Positions 1-7,762 of a stretch of 64,000 nucleotides of DNA are shown piece by piece. Every line of letters starts with the position of its first letter. The first letter of the stretch is position 1. The position numbers and the translations under genes were made by a program. The notes under the pieces were generated by a model that was not told where the DNA came from, made no database searches, and saw nothing but the letters and a program-made list of their open reading frames with translations. The stretch comes from Kosakonia sp. BYX6 (GTDB taxonomy: Bacteria; Pseudomonadota; Gammaproteobacteria; Enterobacterales; Enterobacteriaceae): NCBI RefSeq assembly GCF_038449125.1, contig NZ_CP151800.1, forward strand, positions 4,374,406-4,438,405, given 5' to 3'.

Positions 1-1042
1 GGATCAACAGGAACAGCACGCCAACGGTGATCGCCGTCAGGCCGGTTTTACCGCCCGCCGCCGTACCCGCCGCAGACTCGATATATACCGCAGCCGGTGC
101 CGCGCCGACCAGGCCGGAGAACACGCTGCTCAGGGAGTCGGTGGTCAGCGCTTTGCCGCCATCGATAATCTGGCCGTCTTTATCCAGCAGATTCGCCTGG
201 CCCGCTACCGCGCGGATGGTACCGGTGGCGTCAAACACCGCCGTCATCACCAGCGCCAGCACACTTGGCAGCACCACCGGGTTTAACGCGCCCATGATGT
301 CCAGGCTGCCGATCAGCGAGTTGCCTTTGTCATCGCTCAGCGACGGCATGGCGAAAATACCGGAAAAATGCACGCTCGGATCGAAAATCAGGCCAACAAT
401 CGACACGCCGATAATGGTCAGCAGAATGCCGCCTGGCACTTTCAGTTTTTCCAAACCGATAATCACCGCCAGACCAATCAGCGACATGATCACCGGGAAG
501 CTGGCAAAGTGGCCCAGCGCAACCGGCAAGCCGTCCAGCGGGTTCTTAATCACCAGACCAACGCCGTTTGCCGCGATCAGCAGCAGAAACAGACCGATAC
601 CGATGCCGGTGCCGTGCGCAACGCCGTGCGGCAGGTTACGCAGGATCCAGCTACGAATGCCGGTTGCAGAGATAATGGTGAACAGCACACCCATCAGGAA
701 CACCGCGCCGAGGGCAACCGGGACGCTGATATGCTGACCCAGCACCAGGCTGAAGGCGGTAAACGCAGTAAGAGAGATAGCACAGCCGATGGCCAGTGGC
801 AGGTTAGCCCACAGCCCCATGACGATGGAGCCAATACCGGCAACCAGGCAGGTCGCGACGAAAACGGCTGCCGGCGGGAAACCGGCTTTGCCCAGCATGC
901 CAGGCACAACGATGACGGAGTAGACCATCGCCAGGAAGGTGGTGAGACCGGCAACGATTTCCTGACGAACATTACTGCCACGTGCAGAAATTTTGAACAG
1001 TGCGTCAAGCGAACCGCCGGTACGCGCAGATGGCGTAGACAT
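1..1042 (-). CDS. ghxP: GhxP guanine/hypoxanthine permease, 3' end cut by window edge
   Basis: NCS2-family (AzgA-like) inner-membrane symporter for guanine and hypoxanthine. The reading frame starts at the ATG at 1042 with [13 protein letters not shown] and stays open to base 1, giving about 347 codons. The E. coli protein is about 449 residues, so roughly the last 100 are outside the window. The N-terminus is nearly identical to E. coli GhxP (YjcD), and alternating hydrophobic helices with a GHGTGIGIG-like glycine-rich segment are visible. Its position beside the soxR region is the one known for ghxP rather than ghxQ. PurR-like boxes lie upstream. Long open frames on the opposite strand here are shadows. 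Confidence 0.93.
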   Translation of the reverse strand, partial: MSTPSARTGGSLDALFKISARGSNVRQEIVAGLTTFLAMVYSVIVVPGMLGKAGFPPAAVFVATCLVAGIGSIVMGLWANLPLAIGCAISLTAFTAFSLVLGQHISVPVALGAVFLMGVLFTIISATGIRSWILRNLPHGVAHGTGIGIGLFLLLIAANGVGLVIKNPLDGLPVALGHFASFPVIMSLIGLAVIIGLEKLKVPGGILLTIIGVSIVGLIFDPSVHFSGIFAMPSLSDDKGNSLIGSLDIMGALNPVVLPSVLALVMTAVFDATGTIRAVAGQANLLDKDGQIIDGGKALTTDSLSSVFSGLVGAAPAAVYIESAAGTAAGGKTGLTAITVGVLFLLI

Positions 1043-1149
1043 AGAAACATCCCCTGAAAATATTATTGTGCATTGTGATGCGTGGTGGACAGTCCACTGC
1101 CGGTTAAACATCATCTCCCTGTGCTGCGTTGTGGCAAGGGGCCACAAAA

Positions 1150-1307
1150 AAGCAAACGTTTAACTCCGCGCATACAACGGTTGGTCAAAAAAAGGCAAAC
1201 GATTATCCAGCGTTTATATGACGCTTTTCAACTGAACTTTGCCGCTTTTTGCCAAATATTGCCCAAAGCGGCGAAGAAGTACCCGGCCGATGCGCAAACG
1301 TTATCGT
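1150..1307. promoter_or_regulatory. Putative PurR operators upstream of ghxP
   Basis: Two sequences resemble the PurR box consensus ACGCAAACGTTTTCGT. The one at 1292-1307 (GCGCAAACGTTATCGT) matches 14 of 16 positions. The one at 1150-1165 (AAGCAAACGTTTAACT) matches about 12. They lie about 110 and 250 bases upstream of the ghxP start in an otherwise gene-free stretch (1043-1341). Purine repression of a purine permease is biologically sensible. The assignment rests on consensus matching only. Confidence 0.55.
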
Positions 1308-1341
1308 CGATGCGCAACTTTGCAACAAAATACAAACATTC

Positions 1342-2010
1342 CTAGTCGCCAGGGAGATCGAACGGGCCGCCCTGGACAATGGCGCGTTGCCAGGCTGGGC
1401 GCATTTCAACGCGCTTTTTCCACGCGCGCAAATTGGGAAGGTTGTCGATACCGCCACGCGCCAGCAGCGCGAAAACCGGGAAGCTCATCTGGACGTCCGC
1501 CATGCTGATGTGATCGCCCGCAAACCAATTTTTTTGCGCCAGTTCCGTTTCCATAAAGCGCGCGTGAGTTTCCAGTTGTTTGTTTAAAAAAGTTTTTTCG
1601 ATGCCGTTGGCGAGCACTTTCCCGATGCTGCGCACGCCAAACGGCACCGGCGGTTTGCCAAGGCGGCTTATCACCAGTTTCATCAGCAGAAGCGGCATCA
1701 GCGAACCTTCGGCGTAGTGCAGCCAGAAACGGTAATCGAGTTTCTGTTTTGTCTCCTGCGGCTTAAAGCGCTGTTGGTTATCGTAGGTTTCCTGTAAGTA
1801 CTCCAGGATCGCGCCGGATTCGGCAATGATGAGGCCGTTGTCTTCAATAACAGGGGATTTACCCAACGGGTGCACTTTTTTGAGCGATTCCGGGGCCAGC
1901 ATGGTTTTTTCACGCTGGTAACGCACAATTTGATACGGCACGCCCAACTCTTCCAAAGCCCAGAGCACGCGCTGCGAGCGCGATTGATTCAGGTGATGCA
2001 CCGTGAGCAT
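1342..2010 (-). CDS. Glutathione S-transferase family protein
   Basis: A 222-residue cytosolic protein with the GST layout. The N-terminal thioredoxin-like domain (about 1-80) carries Ser residues near position 11 (HHLNQSRSQRVLW), where the catalytic residue of bacterial GSTs sits. It also has the substrate-binding SGAILEYL-type motif (ESGAILEYL, about residues 65-73). An all-helical C-terminal domain follows. An AGGAG-type ribosome site precedes the ATG at 2010. Salmonella has a GST-like gene at the same place, between soxR and ghxP, while E. coli lacks it. The substrate is unknown. The position beside soxRS and SraL suggests, but does not prove, a stress role. Confidence 0.85.
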   Translation of the reverse strand: MLTVHHLNQSRSQRVLWALEELGVPYQIVRYQREKTMLAPESLKKVHPLGKSPVIEDNGLIIAESGAILEYLQETYDNQQRFKPQETKQKLDYRFWLHYAEGSLMPLLLMKLVISRLGKPPVPFGVRSIGKVLANGIEKTFLNKQLETHARFMETELAQKNWFAGDHISMADVQMSFPVFALLARGGIDNLPNLRAWKKRVEMRPAWQRAIVQGGPFDLPGD

Positions 2011-2117
2011 GTTTTTCTCCTGCGGGGTTATTCGTTTTAACTATAGAAAAGCGGCGGCTTTATGGACAAAAAATCATAAAAAAACGGTCAAAAAAGTGGC
2101 AGAAAGGCCTCTCTGAC

Positions 2118-2267
2118 CTACACTAAAAGTGTCAGCACAATCCGGAACCTGGAACATCATGAGGGGTGCTGATGTCGGGGGAAACCCTCCCGTTCATAAA
2201 CGGGATAGAGAGAAAGACAAAGACCGGAAAACGACTAAAGCGCCCCAACGGGCGCTTTAGTTTTTTG
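2118..2267 (+). ncRNA. sraL: SraL (RyjA) small RNA with its sigma-S type promoter
   Basis: Between the GST gene and soxR lies a plus-strand transcription unit with no ORF of interest. A CTACACTAAA extended -10 at 2118-2127 matches the sigma-S preference (CTAYACTTAA), putting the RNA start near 2131. The unit ends in a strong stem-loop with a run of T at 2235-2266, giving about 137 nt. An internal hairpin forms around 2187-2209 (GGGG...CCC and CCCGTT...AACGGG). SraL of Salmonella and E. coli is about 140 nt, lies exactly between soxR and ghxP, and shares its terminator with convergent soxR. In Salmonella SraL represses tig. The identification rests on locus, length and architecture. Confidence 0.8.
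2235..2266. terminator. Bidirectional terminator of SraL (+) and soxR (-)
   Basis: Perfect 11-bp stem CTAAAGCGCCC/GGGCGCTTTAG with a CAAC loop, followed on the plus strand by six T. On the minus strand it is followed by a weaker T-rich stretch. It lies just past the soxR stop and closes SraL. Confidence 0.9.
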
Positions 2268-2273
2268 TGCGCG

Positions 2274-2732
2274 TCAATCGTCTTCCAGCAGCCGGGCGCC
2301 GGTGCCCTGCTGGCCCAACGTATCGCCGGGGTTACGCAACGGGCAATCGCTGCGCGACAAGCAACCGCAGCCGATACACCCATCCAACTCATCACGCAGC
2401 GCAACCAGCGTATGAATGCGCCGGTCCAACTCTTCGCGCCATTGCGACGAGAGCTGTTTCCACTCTTTTTTGCTGAGCGTGTGCCCTTCCGGCAACACGC
2501 CGAACGCGTCGCCGATGGTCGCCAGCGGAATGCCGATACGCTGCGCAATCTTGATGATGGCCACATAACGCAATACATCACGCGTATAACGGCGCTGGTT
2601 TCCGGCATTACGCAAACTTTTTATGAGGCCTTTGCTTTCATAAAAGTGCAGAGCCGAAACGGCCACCCCGCTGCGCTTCGCCACTTCGCCAGGGCTGAGC
2701 AGCGCTTTGATACGCGGCGTTTTCTTTTCCAT
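2274..2732 (-). CDS. soxR: SoxR redox-sensing transcriptional regulator
   Basis: A 152-residue MerR-family regulator that senses redox-cycling agents through a [2Fe-2S] cluster and activates soxS. The winged-helix DNA-binding domain is at about residues 11-80 ([20 protein letters not shown]), followed by a dimerisation helix. The cluster ligands Cys119, Cys122, Cys124 and Cys130 lie in [12 protein letters not shown], the spacing of the E. coli protein. It is transcribed divergently from soxS, with the SoxR operator between the two genes, and converges on SraL. Confidence 0.97.
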   Translation of the reverse strand: MEKKTPRIKALLSPGEVAKRSGVAVSALHFYESKGLIKSLRNAGNQRRYTRDVLRYVAIIKIAQRIGIPLATIGDAFGVLPEGHTLSKKEWKQLSSQWREELDRRIHTLVALRDELDGCIGCGCLSRSDCPLRNPGDTLGQQGTGARLLEDD

Positions 2733-2740
2733 AAAACCTC

Positions 2741-2771
2741 TTTACCTCAAGTTAACTTGAGGAATTATACT
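2741..2771 (+). promoter_or_regulatory. SoxR operator inside the soxS promoter
   Basis: A perfect 18-bp palindrome CCTCAAGTTAACTTGAGG at 2745-2762 lies between a TTTACC -35 (2741-2746) and a TATACT -10 (2766-2771). The spacer is 19 bp. This overlong spacer is the known hallmark of MerR-type activation, in which oxidised SoxR remodels the DNA to allow soxS transcription. Confidence 0.95.
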
Positions 2772-2813
2772 CGCCCGCAGACAAAACGACGAATCGGGAA
2801 ATGAGGAAGCTTT

Positions 2814-3137
2814 ATGTCCCATCAGCAAATTATTCAGACCCTAATTGAATGGATTGATGAACATATCGACCAACCAATGAACATTGATGTTGTCGCCAGA
2901 AAGTCAGGTTATTCAAAGTGGTATCTGCAAAGAATGTTCCGCACCGTAACACATCAGACGCTGGGGGATTATATTCGCCAGCGCCGTTTACTGCTGGCGG
3001 CAGAAGCGTTACGCACCACGCAACGCCCTATTTTTGATATCGCGATGGATTTGGGATACGTCTCGCAACAGACGTTTTCACGAGTGTTTCGCCGGGAGTT
3101 TGATCGCACACCCAGCGATTACCGCCATCACGCCTGA
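2814..3137 (+). CDS. soxS: SoxS superoxide-response activator
   Basis: A 107-residue AraC/XylS-family protein made only of the double helix-turn-helix DNA-binding domain, as in E. coli SoxS. The first HTH is around VVARKSGYSKWYLQRMF (about residues 26-42) and the second around DIAMDLGYVSQQTFSRVF (about 76-93). It activates sod, zwf, fumC, nfo and related genes as a monomer at soxboxes. It is driven by the SoxR-controlled promoter upstream. It converges on pdeC with a 7-base gap and no obvious terminator between them. Confidence 0.97.
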   Translation: MSHQQIIQTLIEWIDEHIDQPMNIDVVARKSGYSKWYLQRMFRTVTHQTLGDYIRQRRLLLAAEALRTTQRPIFDIAMDLGYVSQQTFSRVFRREFDRTPSDYRHHA

Positions 3138-3144
3138 AGCAGGG

Positions 3145-4725
3145 TTACTTTAAGGAAGGCGGCTGCTGCACCCAGTGTTTGAATTCTTGCGGCGGCAGCG
3201 CCTTTGCAAAGTGCCAACCCTGGCAGAACTGCACGCCGCGTTTTAACAGCCAGGTGACCTGCTCCGCCGTTTCGACCCCTTCCGCAATAATTTTCAAGCG
3301 CAGGCTCTGCGCCATCTCAATAATGTGCTCGGCAATCAGATGGCTGGTGCTGTTTGTCGTCAGCGTGTCGATAAAGGATTTGTCGATTTTCAGGATATCG
3401 ACATTGAGCGAATAGAGGTTGTGCAGATTGGAATAGCCGGTGCCGAAATCATCGATCGCCACTTCATACCCGGCCTGGCGAAACGCCTGAATGACTGGCG
3501 TGGTTTTTGGCACATCGATAAAGCCGCGTTCGGTGACTTCAATTTTGATTTGCTCGGCGCGGACGGCGTGCATTTTGGCTTTATTGGCAATCATGGAGAT
3601 CAGCCGCGAAGAATGGAAATCCGCCGCAGAAAGGTTGATCGAAATATAGAGGTTTGGCACTACCGCCAAAAAATCCCCCAGATCGCTGAACACTTCATCG
3701 ACGACATAATCCGTAATGCGTTCAATCATGCCCTCTTTTTCCGCCAGCGGAATAAATTCCGCCGGGCTCATCACCTGGCCATTAAAACCCGGCCAACGTA
3801 ATAGCGCTTCCGCACCGACGCAGGTCCCGTTTTTGATATCAATAATAGGTTGGTAATGAAGGCAAAGTTGGCGACGGACTAAAGCCCGGTGGAGCATGCG
3901 GCGCGGCGAGTTAAATTCCTGCCGCGTTCGCGACCACATTAATAAGATGAGGACGCTACAAATCATCCCCAGCGGCAACGCCAGCATCGCCTGGTGATAA
4001 AGCGCCTGGTAATAGCGCTCGCTGGAGGTTGACACGATGATGGCAATCGGGCGTGTTGTGGAGTGCACAATGGCGTAAAAACGATCGCCTTGCCGGAATG
4101 TGAAATCCGTACGGTTGGTCAGTTTTGCCAGCGTGGCGAGTTGGGCATGTTGGCTAACGGAAAAGAATTCCCCGGAAATCGTGTCATAAACGCCATATGC
4201 CAGCTGAGAATCATCTGATGTGACATCGCTATAAGTGAGCGGATTAATGACCGCCACATAATTACCCTGTTGCATGTAGACCATTTTGTAGCCGGCATAA
4301 AAAGGAGTGTCACGGTAATAATAAACAGCAATATCAGGGGAGCGTTTATAATCCGCTGGCGAAATAGCATACGATTGCGCAGGCGTTATTACGCTCGAAC
4401 ATAAAAAGTCGTTACCACGGGCATAAATGAGGTCGGCAACATATTGGCTGCTACGCACAATATTGAGCATCGCGGCGCGGTGTTCTGCGGTGCAGGGTTG
4501 CCCCTGATATTTTTCGGCGGCGGCGCGAACGCTATCCACTTGTTGGATAACGACTTCTGTTTTATTCAGCGCCAGTTGGGAAAATGAACGAAGTTGCGAG
4601 CCTGTTTCTTTCACTGCACGGATATGCGCAAACCATAGCGAAAGCATCACCGGTATGAGGACTACCAGCATCACCCCGACTATTCTGAGCATCTTGCGAC
4701 GCACGCTATGAATCATGTCCGCCAA
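3145..4725 (-). CDS. pdeC: PdeC c-di-GMP phosphodiesterase (CSS-EAL)
   Basis: A 526-residue inner-membrane protein. A first membrane helix (about 13-32) is followed by a periplasmic CSS domain. Its Cys109-Ser-Ser signature (DFLCSSVI) sets activity through the DsbA/DsbB redox state and periplasmic proteolysis in the E. coli homologue. A second membrane helix (about 245-262) leads to a cytoplasmic EAL domain with EALLRW, the IDDFGTGYSNL motif and the DKSFI segment, so catalysis looks intact. Family enzymes hydrolyse c-di-GMP to pGpG and promote motility over biofilm. E. coli pdeC (yjcC) is also adjacent to soxS. Confidence 0.95.
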   Translation of the reverse strand: MADMIHSVRRKMLRIVGVMLVVLIPVMLSLWFAHIRAVKETGSQLRSFSQLALNKTEVVIQQVDSVRAAAEKYQGQPCTAEHRAAMLNIVRSSQYVADLIYARGNDFLCSSVITPAQSYAISPADYKRSPDIAVYYYRDTPFYAGYKMVYMQQGNYVAVINPLTYSDVTSDDSQLAYGVYDTISGEFFSVSQHAQLATLAKLTNRTDFTFRQGDRFYAIVHSTTRPIAIIVSTSSERYYQALYHQAMLALPLGMICSVLILLMWSRTRQEFNSPRRMLHRALVRRQLCLHYQPIIDIKNGTCVGAEALLRWPGFNGQVMSPAEFIPLAEKEGMIERITDYVVDEVFSDLGDFLAVVPNLYISINLSAADFHSSRLISMIANKAKMHAVRAEQIKIEVTERGFIDVPKTTPVIQAFRQAGYEVAIDDFGTGYSNLHNLYSLNVDILKIDKSFIDTLTTNSTSHLIAEHIIEMAQSLRLKIIAEGVETAEQVTWLLKRGVQFCQGWHFAKALPPQEFKHWVQQPPSLK

Positions 4726-5059
4726 TATCCCTGCATATGATGTGCCTATTTAATGTTCGGCAGGATGCTTTGATAAACAGGTGATTACGTTGCATGAAAC
4801 ATACGACATTAGCAACTGACTTTTCTCTTTAAAAACCTAATATTTGGTTATGCCGAGAATATTTCCACCGTAACCCAAACTAAAAGTCTGCCCGATGTTT
4901 ATATTAAGGAAACCATTTATCTATTCGCCTGGGTGAGTTTTTACTTAATGCCGCACAGTATCGCAGATTAAGCCAAACTAACCACAGGATAAAAAAATAG
5001 CGGGCCATCAGGGTATTTTTTCATCTATAGATGACATTCTTTCATCATCACGCTTTTAT
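4726..5059. other. Gene-free spacer between pdeC and the GGDEF gene
   Basis: About 330 AT-rich bases that hold the pdeC promoter region. A perfect 14-bp palindrome TCATCTATAGATGA lies at 5020-5033. No ORF, RNA or repeat that I can support was seen. Confidence 0.5.
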
Positions 5060-6472
5060 TTATAAAAAGGCACCCGCCACCACGGTTTTACTGCGTCCTG
5101 CGCGTTTCGCATCGTACAACGCATTGTCCGCAAGCGTAAGTAAAACTGAAGTATCTGCTTGTTCATCCGTCACGAATACTAAACCAGCGCTAAAGGATAG
5201 GACTATCTTTTCAGCCCCACTTAATAATGGTGTTTGCGCTAATGCTGCACGAATTTTTTGGCTAAAACGCAATGCCGCTTTGCCATTGATTTGCGGCATT
5301 AAAATCAGAAATTCCTCACCACCGAGACGACCAAAAATCCACGACGGATCGCTGTGTTCGCGAATTTGTTCGCAGAAATGGATTAAGGCGGCATCGCCAG
5401 TTAAATGCCCCCAGCGGTCGTTGATGCTTTTAAAGTGATCGAGATCGAGCATCAGCAGGCTGAAATGGCTGCGCGGATCGTTAGGGTGACACGCTTTCAG
5501 CGCCTCTTTTAATTTGCGTAGCATAGAAAAGCGGTTGTAGCAGCCCGTCAGATCGTCAATGGTGGCCTTCATCTCCAGTTGCTGCTCCACTTTTTTACGC
5601 TCGGTGATATCAAGGCCGATGCTGAGAATAGAGTGGTCCGGCAGCAGAATGTTTGACCACAGCACAGTCAGCGTTTGACCGTCGCGGCGAATCGGGTGCC
5701 ATTCATGCATGTCGACAGCCGGTGAAGTATTAACCGAAGCGCGAACTTTTTGCCGCACCTCCGGATCAGGGAAAAACAGCGCTAATGGATCAGCCTGCTG
5801 GTTTAGCTCATCCAGGCTCCAGCCGAATAGACGTTCGCATTCGCCATTCCATAAAATACAGCGGTTGGTTTTATCGAAAGAATTCATTAAAACCGGGGCG
5901 CGATCAAATAACGCTTTATATTGCGAGACAATACGCTGCATTTCTTTTGCGGCGCGTTCTTTGGCAATAATTTCCGCCAAATAGTCTTTTAATTTTTCGA
6001 CCAGAATAACCACGACATTTTTGATAACTGATAATGATTGCAGGGGTTGTGTAAAACCCAAAAAGAAATATCCCTCAAGGCCAGGTTCTTTATAATTCAG
6101 CTTGCACAAAATACCGCTTTGCAATTTATTGGCGGTAATTTCTTGGTCAGGAAATAATAGTGTTCCGACATGCCGACGCCAGCAAATGACACGCCAGGCG
6201 CGTTGATGGCGGCGTAACTGTGACTGTTCAAGCAGGGTTTGCGTGTCCTGTAGCGTACAGCCAGGCACGCCAACGCTTACCATCTCTGGCTTGCCACCCT
6301 GCCTGACAACCACCCATGCCAGGCTTGCCCCTAAAGCCGCGTTGATGGTTTGCAAAATCTCTTCTGTCGAACGCTGCGCCGTCAGCCACGGCATCAGCTT
6401 TGCCAGAAGCGCCAGCGCCACTGCGCCGTCGGTCGGTGGAATGGTTGAATGCTCTTTTTTCATTTTTTTCAT
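5060..6472 (-). CDS. Diguanylate cyclase, PAS-GGDEF
   Basis: A 470-residue cytosolic sensor enzyme predicted to make c-di-GMP from two GTP. Residues about 20-165 look like a GAF-type sensory region, and 184-295 form a PAS domain ending in the GLDITERKKVE linker. The GGDEF domain spans 300-465, with DDLTGCYNR at 307-315 and the active-site GGEEF at 384-388. No RxxD inhibitory site precedes GGEEF, so classic product inhibition is not expected. There are no membrane segments. The start is ambiguous between ATG at 6472 and 6463, both with weak ribosome sites. The gene is absent from this place in E. coli and sits beside the opposing enzyme PdeC, which suggests a local c-di-GMP on/off pair. Confidence 0.9.
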   Translation of the reverse strand: MKKMKKEHSTIPPTDGAVALALLAKLMPWLTAQRSTEEILQTINAALGASLAWVVVRQGGKPEMVSVGVPGCTLQDTQTLLEQSQLRRHQRAWRVICWRRHVGTLLFPDQEITANKLQSGILCKLNYKEPGLEGYFFLGFTQPLQSLSVIKNVVVILVEKLKDYLAEIIAKERAAKEMQRIVSQYKALFDRAPVLMNSFDKTNRCILWNGECERLFGWSLDELNQQADPLALFFPDPEVRQKVRASVNTSPAVDMHEWHPIRRDGQTLTVLWSNILLPDHSILSIGLDITERKKVEQQLEMKATIDDLTGCYNRFSMLRKLKEALKACHPNDPRSHFSLLMLDLDHFKSINDRWGHLTGDAALIHFCEQIREHSDPSWIFGRLGGEEFLILMPQINGKAALRFSQKIRAALAQTPLLSGAEKIVLSFSAGLVFVTDEQADTSVLLTLADNALYDAKRAGRSKTVVAGAFL

Positions 6473-6976
6473 TCACAGGTTATAAAACGCCAGACCGACC
6501 CGGAATGATTAAATCAGGAAGAAATAAGCAGCCGCCAATAATGCATTAAGCGCAAAGCTGCACGGGCGGATGATCGCCATGCACAAAAACGTTACGCGAA
6601 GAATATATCGATTAAGATCAACCCCCTGAAACATCATTCACAGGCAAATAAGATTTTCCTCATCAGCATAATATATGAGATGAAAACTGTAAATATTGTG
6701 GCAATTAGGATGCTAAATATCACACGAATTTATTACATGAAACAGGGTCGGATTTTTACCGATATAAAATATATCCTTAATAAAAAAAGGATATATCCAT
6801 GGTACGAAAAGCTCCCTTTTTGCACTGGTCAATAAAAGAACAAATGTGATATAGTTCACACATTCCTGAAACACGGAACACCTTTTCACTTTGTTGTGCT
6901 ACGCCTGCGGACACCTGCATCATCGCCACGTAAGTGCCTGTCCGCCTGGTATTCGATTCTTTCTGAGGATGGTTTC
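6473..6976. other. AT-rich spacer upstream of yjcB with a long hairpin
   Basis: About 500 bases without a supported gene. The clearest structure is an inverted repeat ATATATCCTT (6769-6778) / AAGGATATAT (6787-6796) with an A-rich loop. The stretch presumably holds the promoters of the leftward GGDEF gene and of rightward yjcB. I could not pick a confident promoter. Confidence 0.4.
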
Positions 6977-7258
6977 ATGGCAACCTTTACCACCAGCGTG
7001 GTGTTATTTCGCTGGCAGTTATTGAGCGCAGTATTGATGTTTATGGCCAGTACGCTGAACATTCGTTTTCGTCGTGCTGACTATATTGGCCTTGCAGTGA
7101 TTAGCAGCGGGATGGGGCTGGCGGCGGCATGCTGGTTTGCCACCGGTCTGTTGGGCATTACGGTCGTGGATTTCTCCCACGTCTGGCAGAACATGGTCGC
7201 TGTGATGGAAGAGATCTCGCAAAAAGCGCCACCCGAGTGGCCGATGGTCATTACCTGA
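6977..7258 (+). CDS. yjcB: YjcB, small inner-membrane protein of unknown function
   Basis: A 93-residue protein starting MATFTTSVVLFRWQLL, matching E. coli YjcB over its whole length. Two hydrophobic segments (about 5-22 and 30-55) suggest two membrane spans. The ATG at 6977 follows a GAGGA ribosome site, and the upstream in-frame extension to 6896 is not conserved in the family. In E. coli yjcB lies between ssb and pdeC. Here it is separated from ssb by about 15 kb of inserted genes. Its function is unknown. Confidence 0.88.
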   Translation: MATFTTSVVLFRWQLLSAVLMFMASTLNIRFRRADYIGLAVISSGMGLAAACWFATGLLGITVVDFSHVWQNMVAVMEEISQKAPPEWPMVIT

Positions 7259-7267
7259 TAACATTTC

Positions 7268-7289
7268 GCGCCCCCACAATAGGGGGCGC
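7268..7289. terminator. Hairpin between yjcB and the small convergent gene
   Basis: Perfect 8-bp stem GCGCCCCC/GGGGGCGC with a 6-base loop, placed between two convergent stop codons. T-tracts are weak on both sides, so it may be a symmetric but poor intrinsic terminator. Confidence 0.6.
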
Positions 7290-7295
7290 AACGCG

Positions 7296-7502
7296 TTACA
7301 TCGCCGGCCACTGGTTAAGATGAATACCGCGCTGCGGCGCGTTTTCAGCAAACTCACTCAGCCCCGAAAGCAAATTCCCGGCGCGCAGCAGCCCCATCAT
7401 CACATTGGCTTTCACCCGTGGGTTGAGAGTGCCTGGATCGCTGTGTAATTTTTGCAGCGCCCAACTACGGTTTCTGGCCAAAAGTGGTTTCAGCGTGTTC
7501 AC
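7296..7502 (-). CDS. Small protein of unknown function (68 aa)
   Basis: The reading frame starts at a GTG (7502) preceded by GGGAG at a good distance and ends at TAA. The product is basic near the N-terminus (NTLKPLLARNRSWALQKLH) and probably helical, with no membrane segment or signal peptide. I do not recognise the family. The ribosome site, the convergent arrangement with yjcB and the shared hairpin support a real gene, but coding status is not proven. Confidence 0.5.
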   Translation of the reverse strand: MNTLKPLLARNRSWALQKLHSDPGTLNPRVKANVMMGLLRAGNLLSGLSEFAENAPQRGIHLNQWPAM

Positions 7503-7718
7503 GATGTGGCTCCCTTATTGTCAATGAGCGTATTGGCAGGCTTTATGCGGGAACTTTTACTACTAGCACTGGCGGGGGAAATACAATTCTAAGGAAATTC
7601 CTATTATGGATTTAAATTACTAAAAAAAGTCGCAGTGTAAATAAACGAAAAAAGAAAAGTGGTGAGATATAGAGATTTTTTTGAGCTTATTGATAAGGAT
7701 GCTAATAGTAAACAGCAA

Positions 7719-7740
7719 TGCCCCCAATAAATTGGGGGCA
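7719..7740 (-). terminator. Terminator downstream of the chitinase gene
   Basis: Perfect inverted repeat TGCCCCCAA/TTGGGGGCA with a TAAA loop, 22 bases past the chitinase stop. The minus-strand continuation is only moderately T-rich. The rest of the gene-free stretch 7503-7762 shows nothing I can name. Confidence 0.7.
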
Positions 7741-7762
7741 ATATAAATGATCTCTTCGTGGT

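Noticed and set aside
27-737. Plus-strand open frame at the left edge
   Set aside because: Antisense to ghxP, whose frame is open to the window edge and matches the permease family.
1043-1341. Possible purine riboswitch upstream of ghxP
   Set aside because: The conserved purine-aptamer loops are not visible; PurR-like boxes explain purine control better in this family of bacteria.
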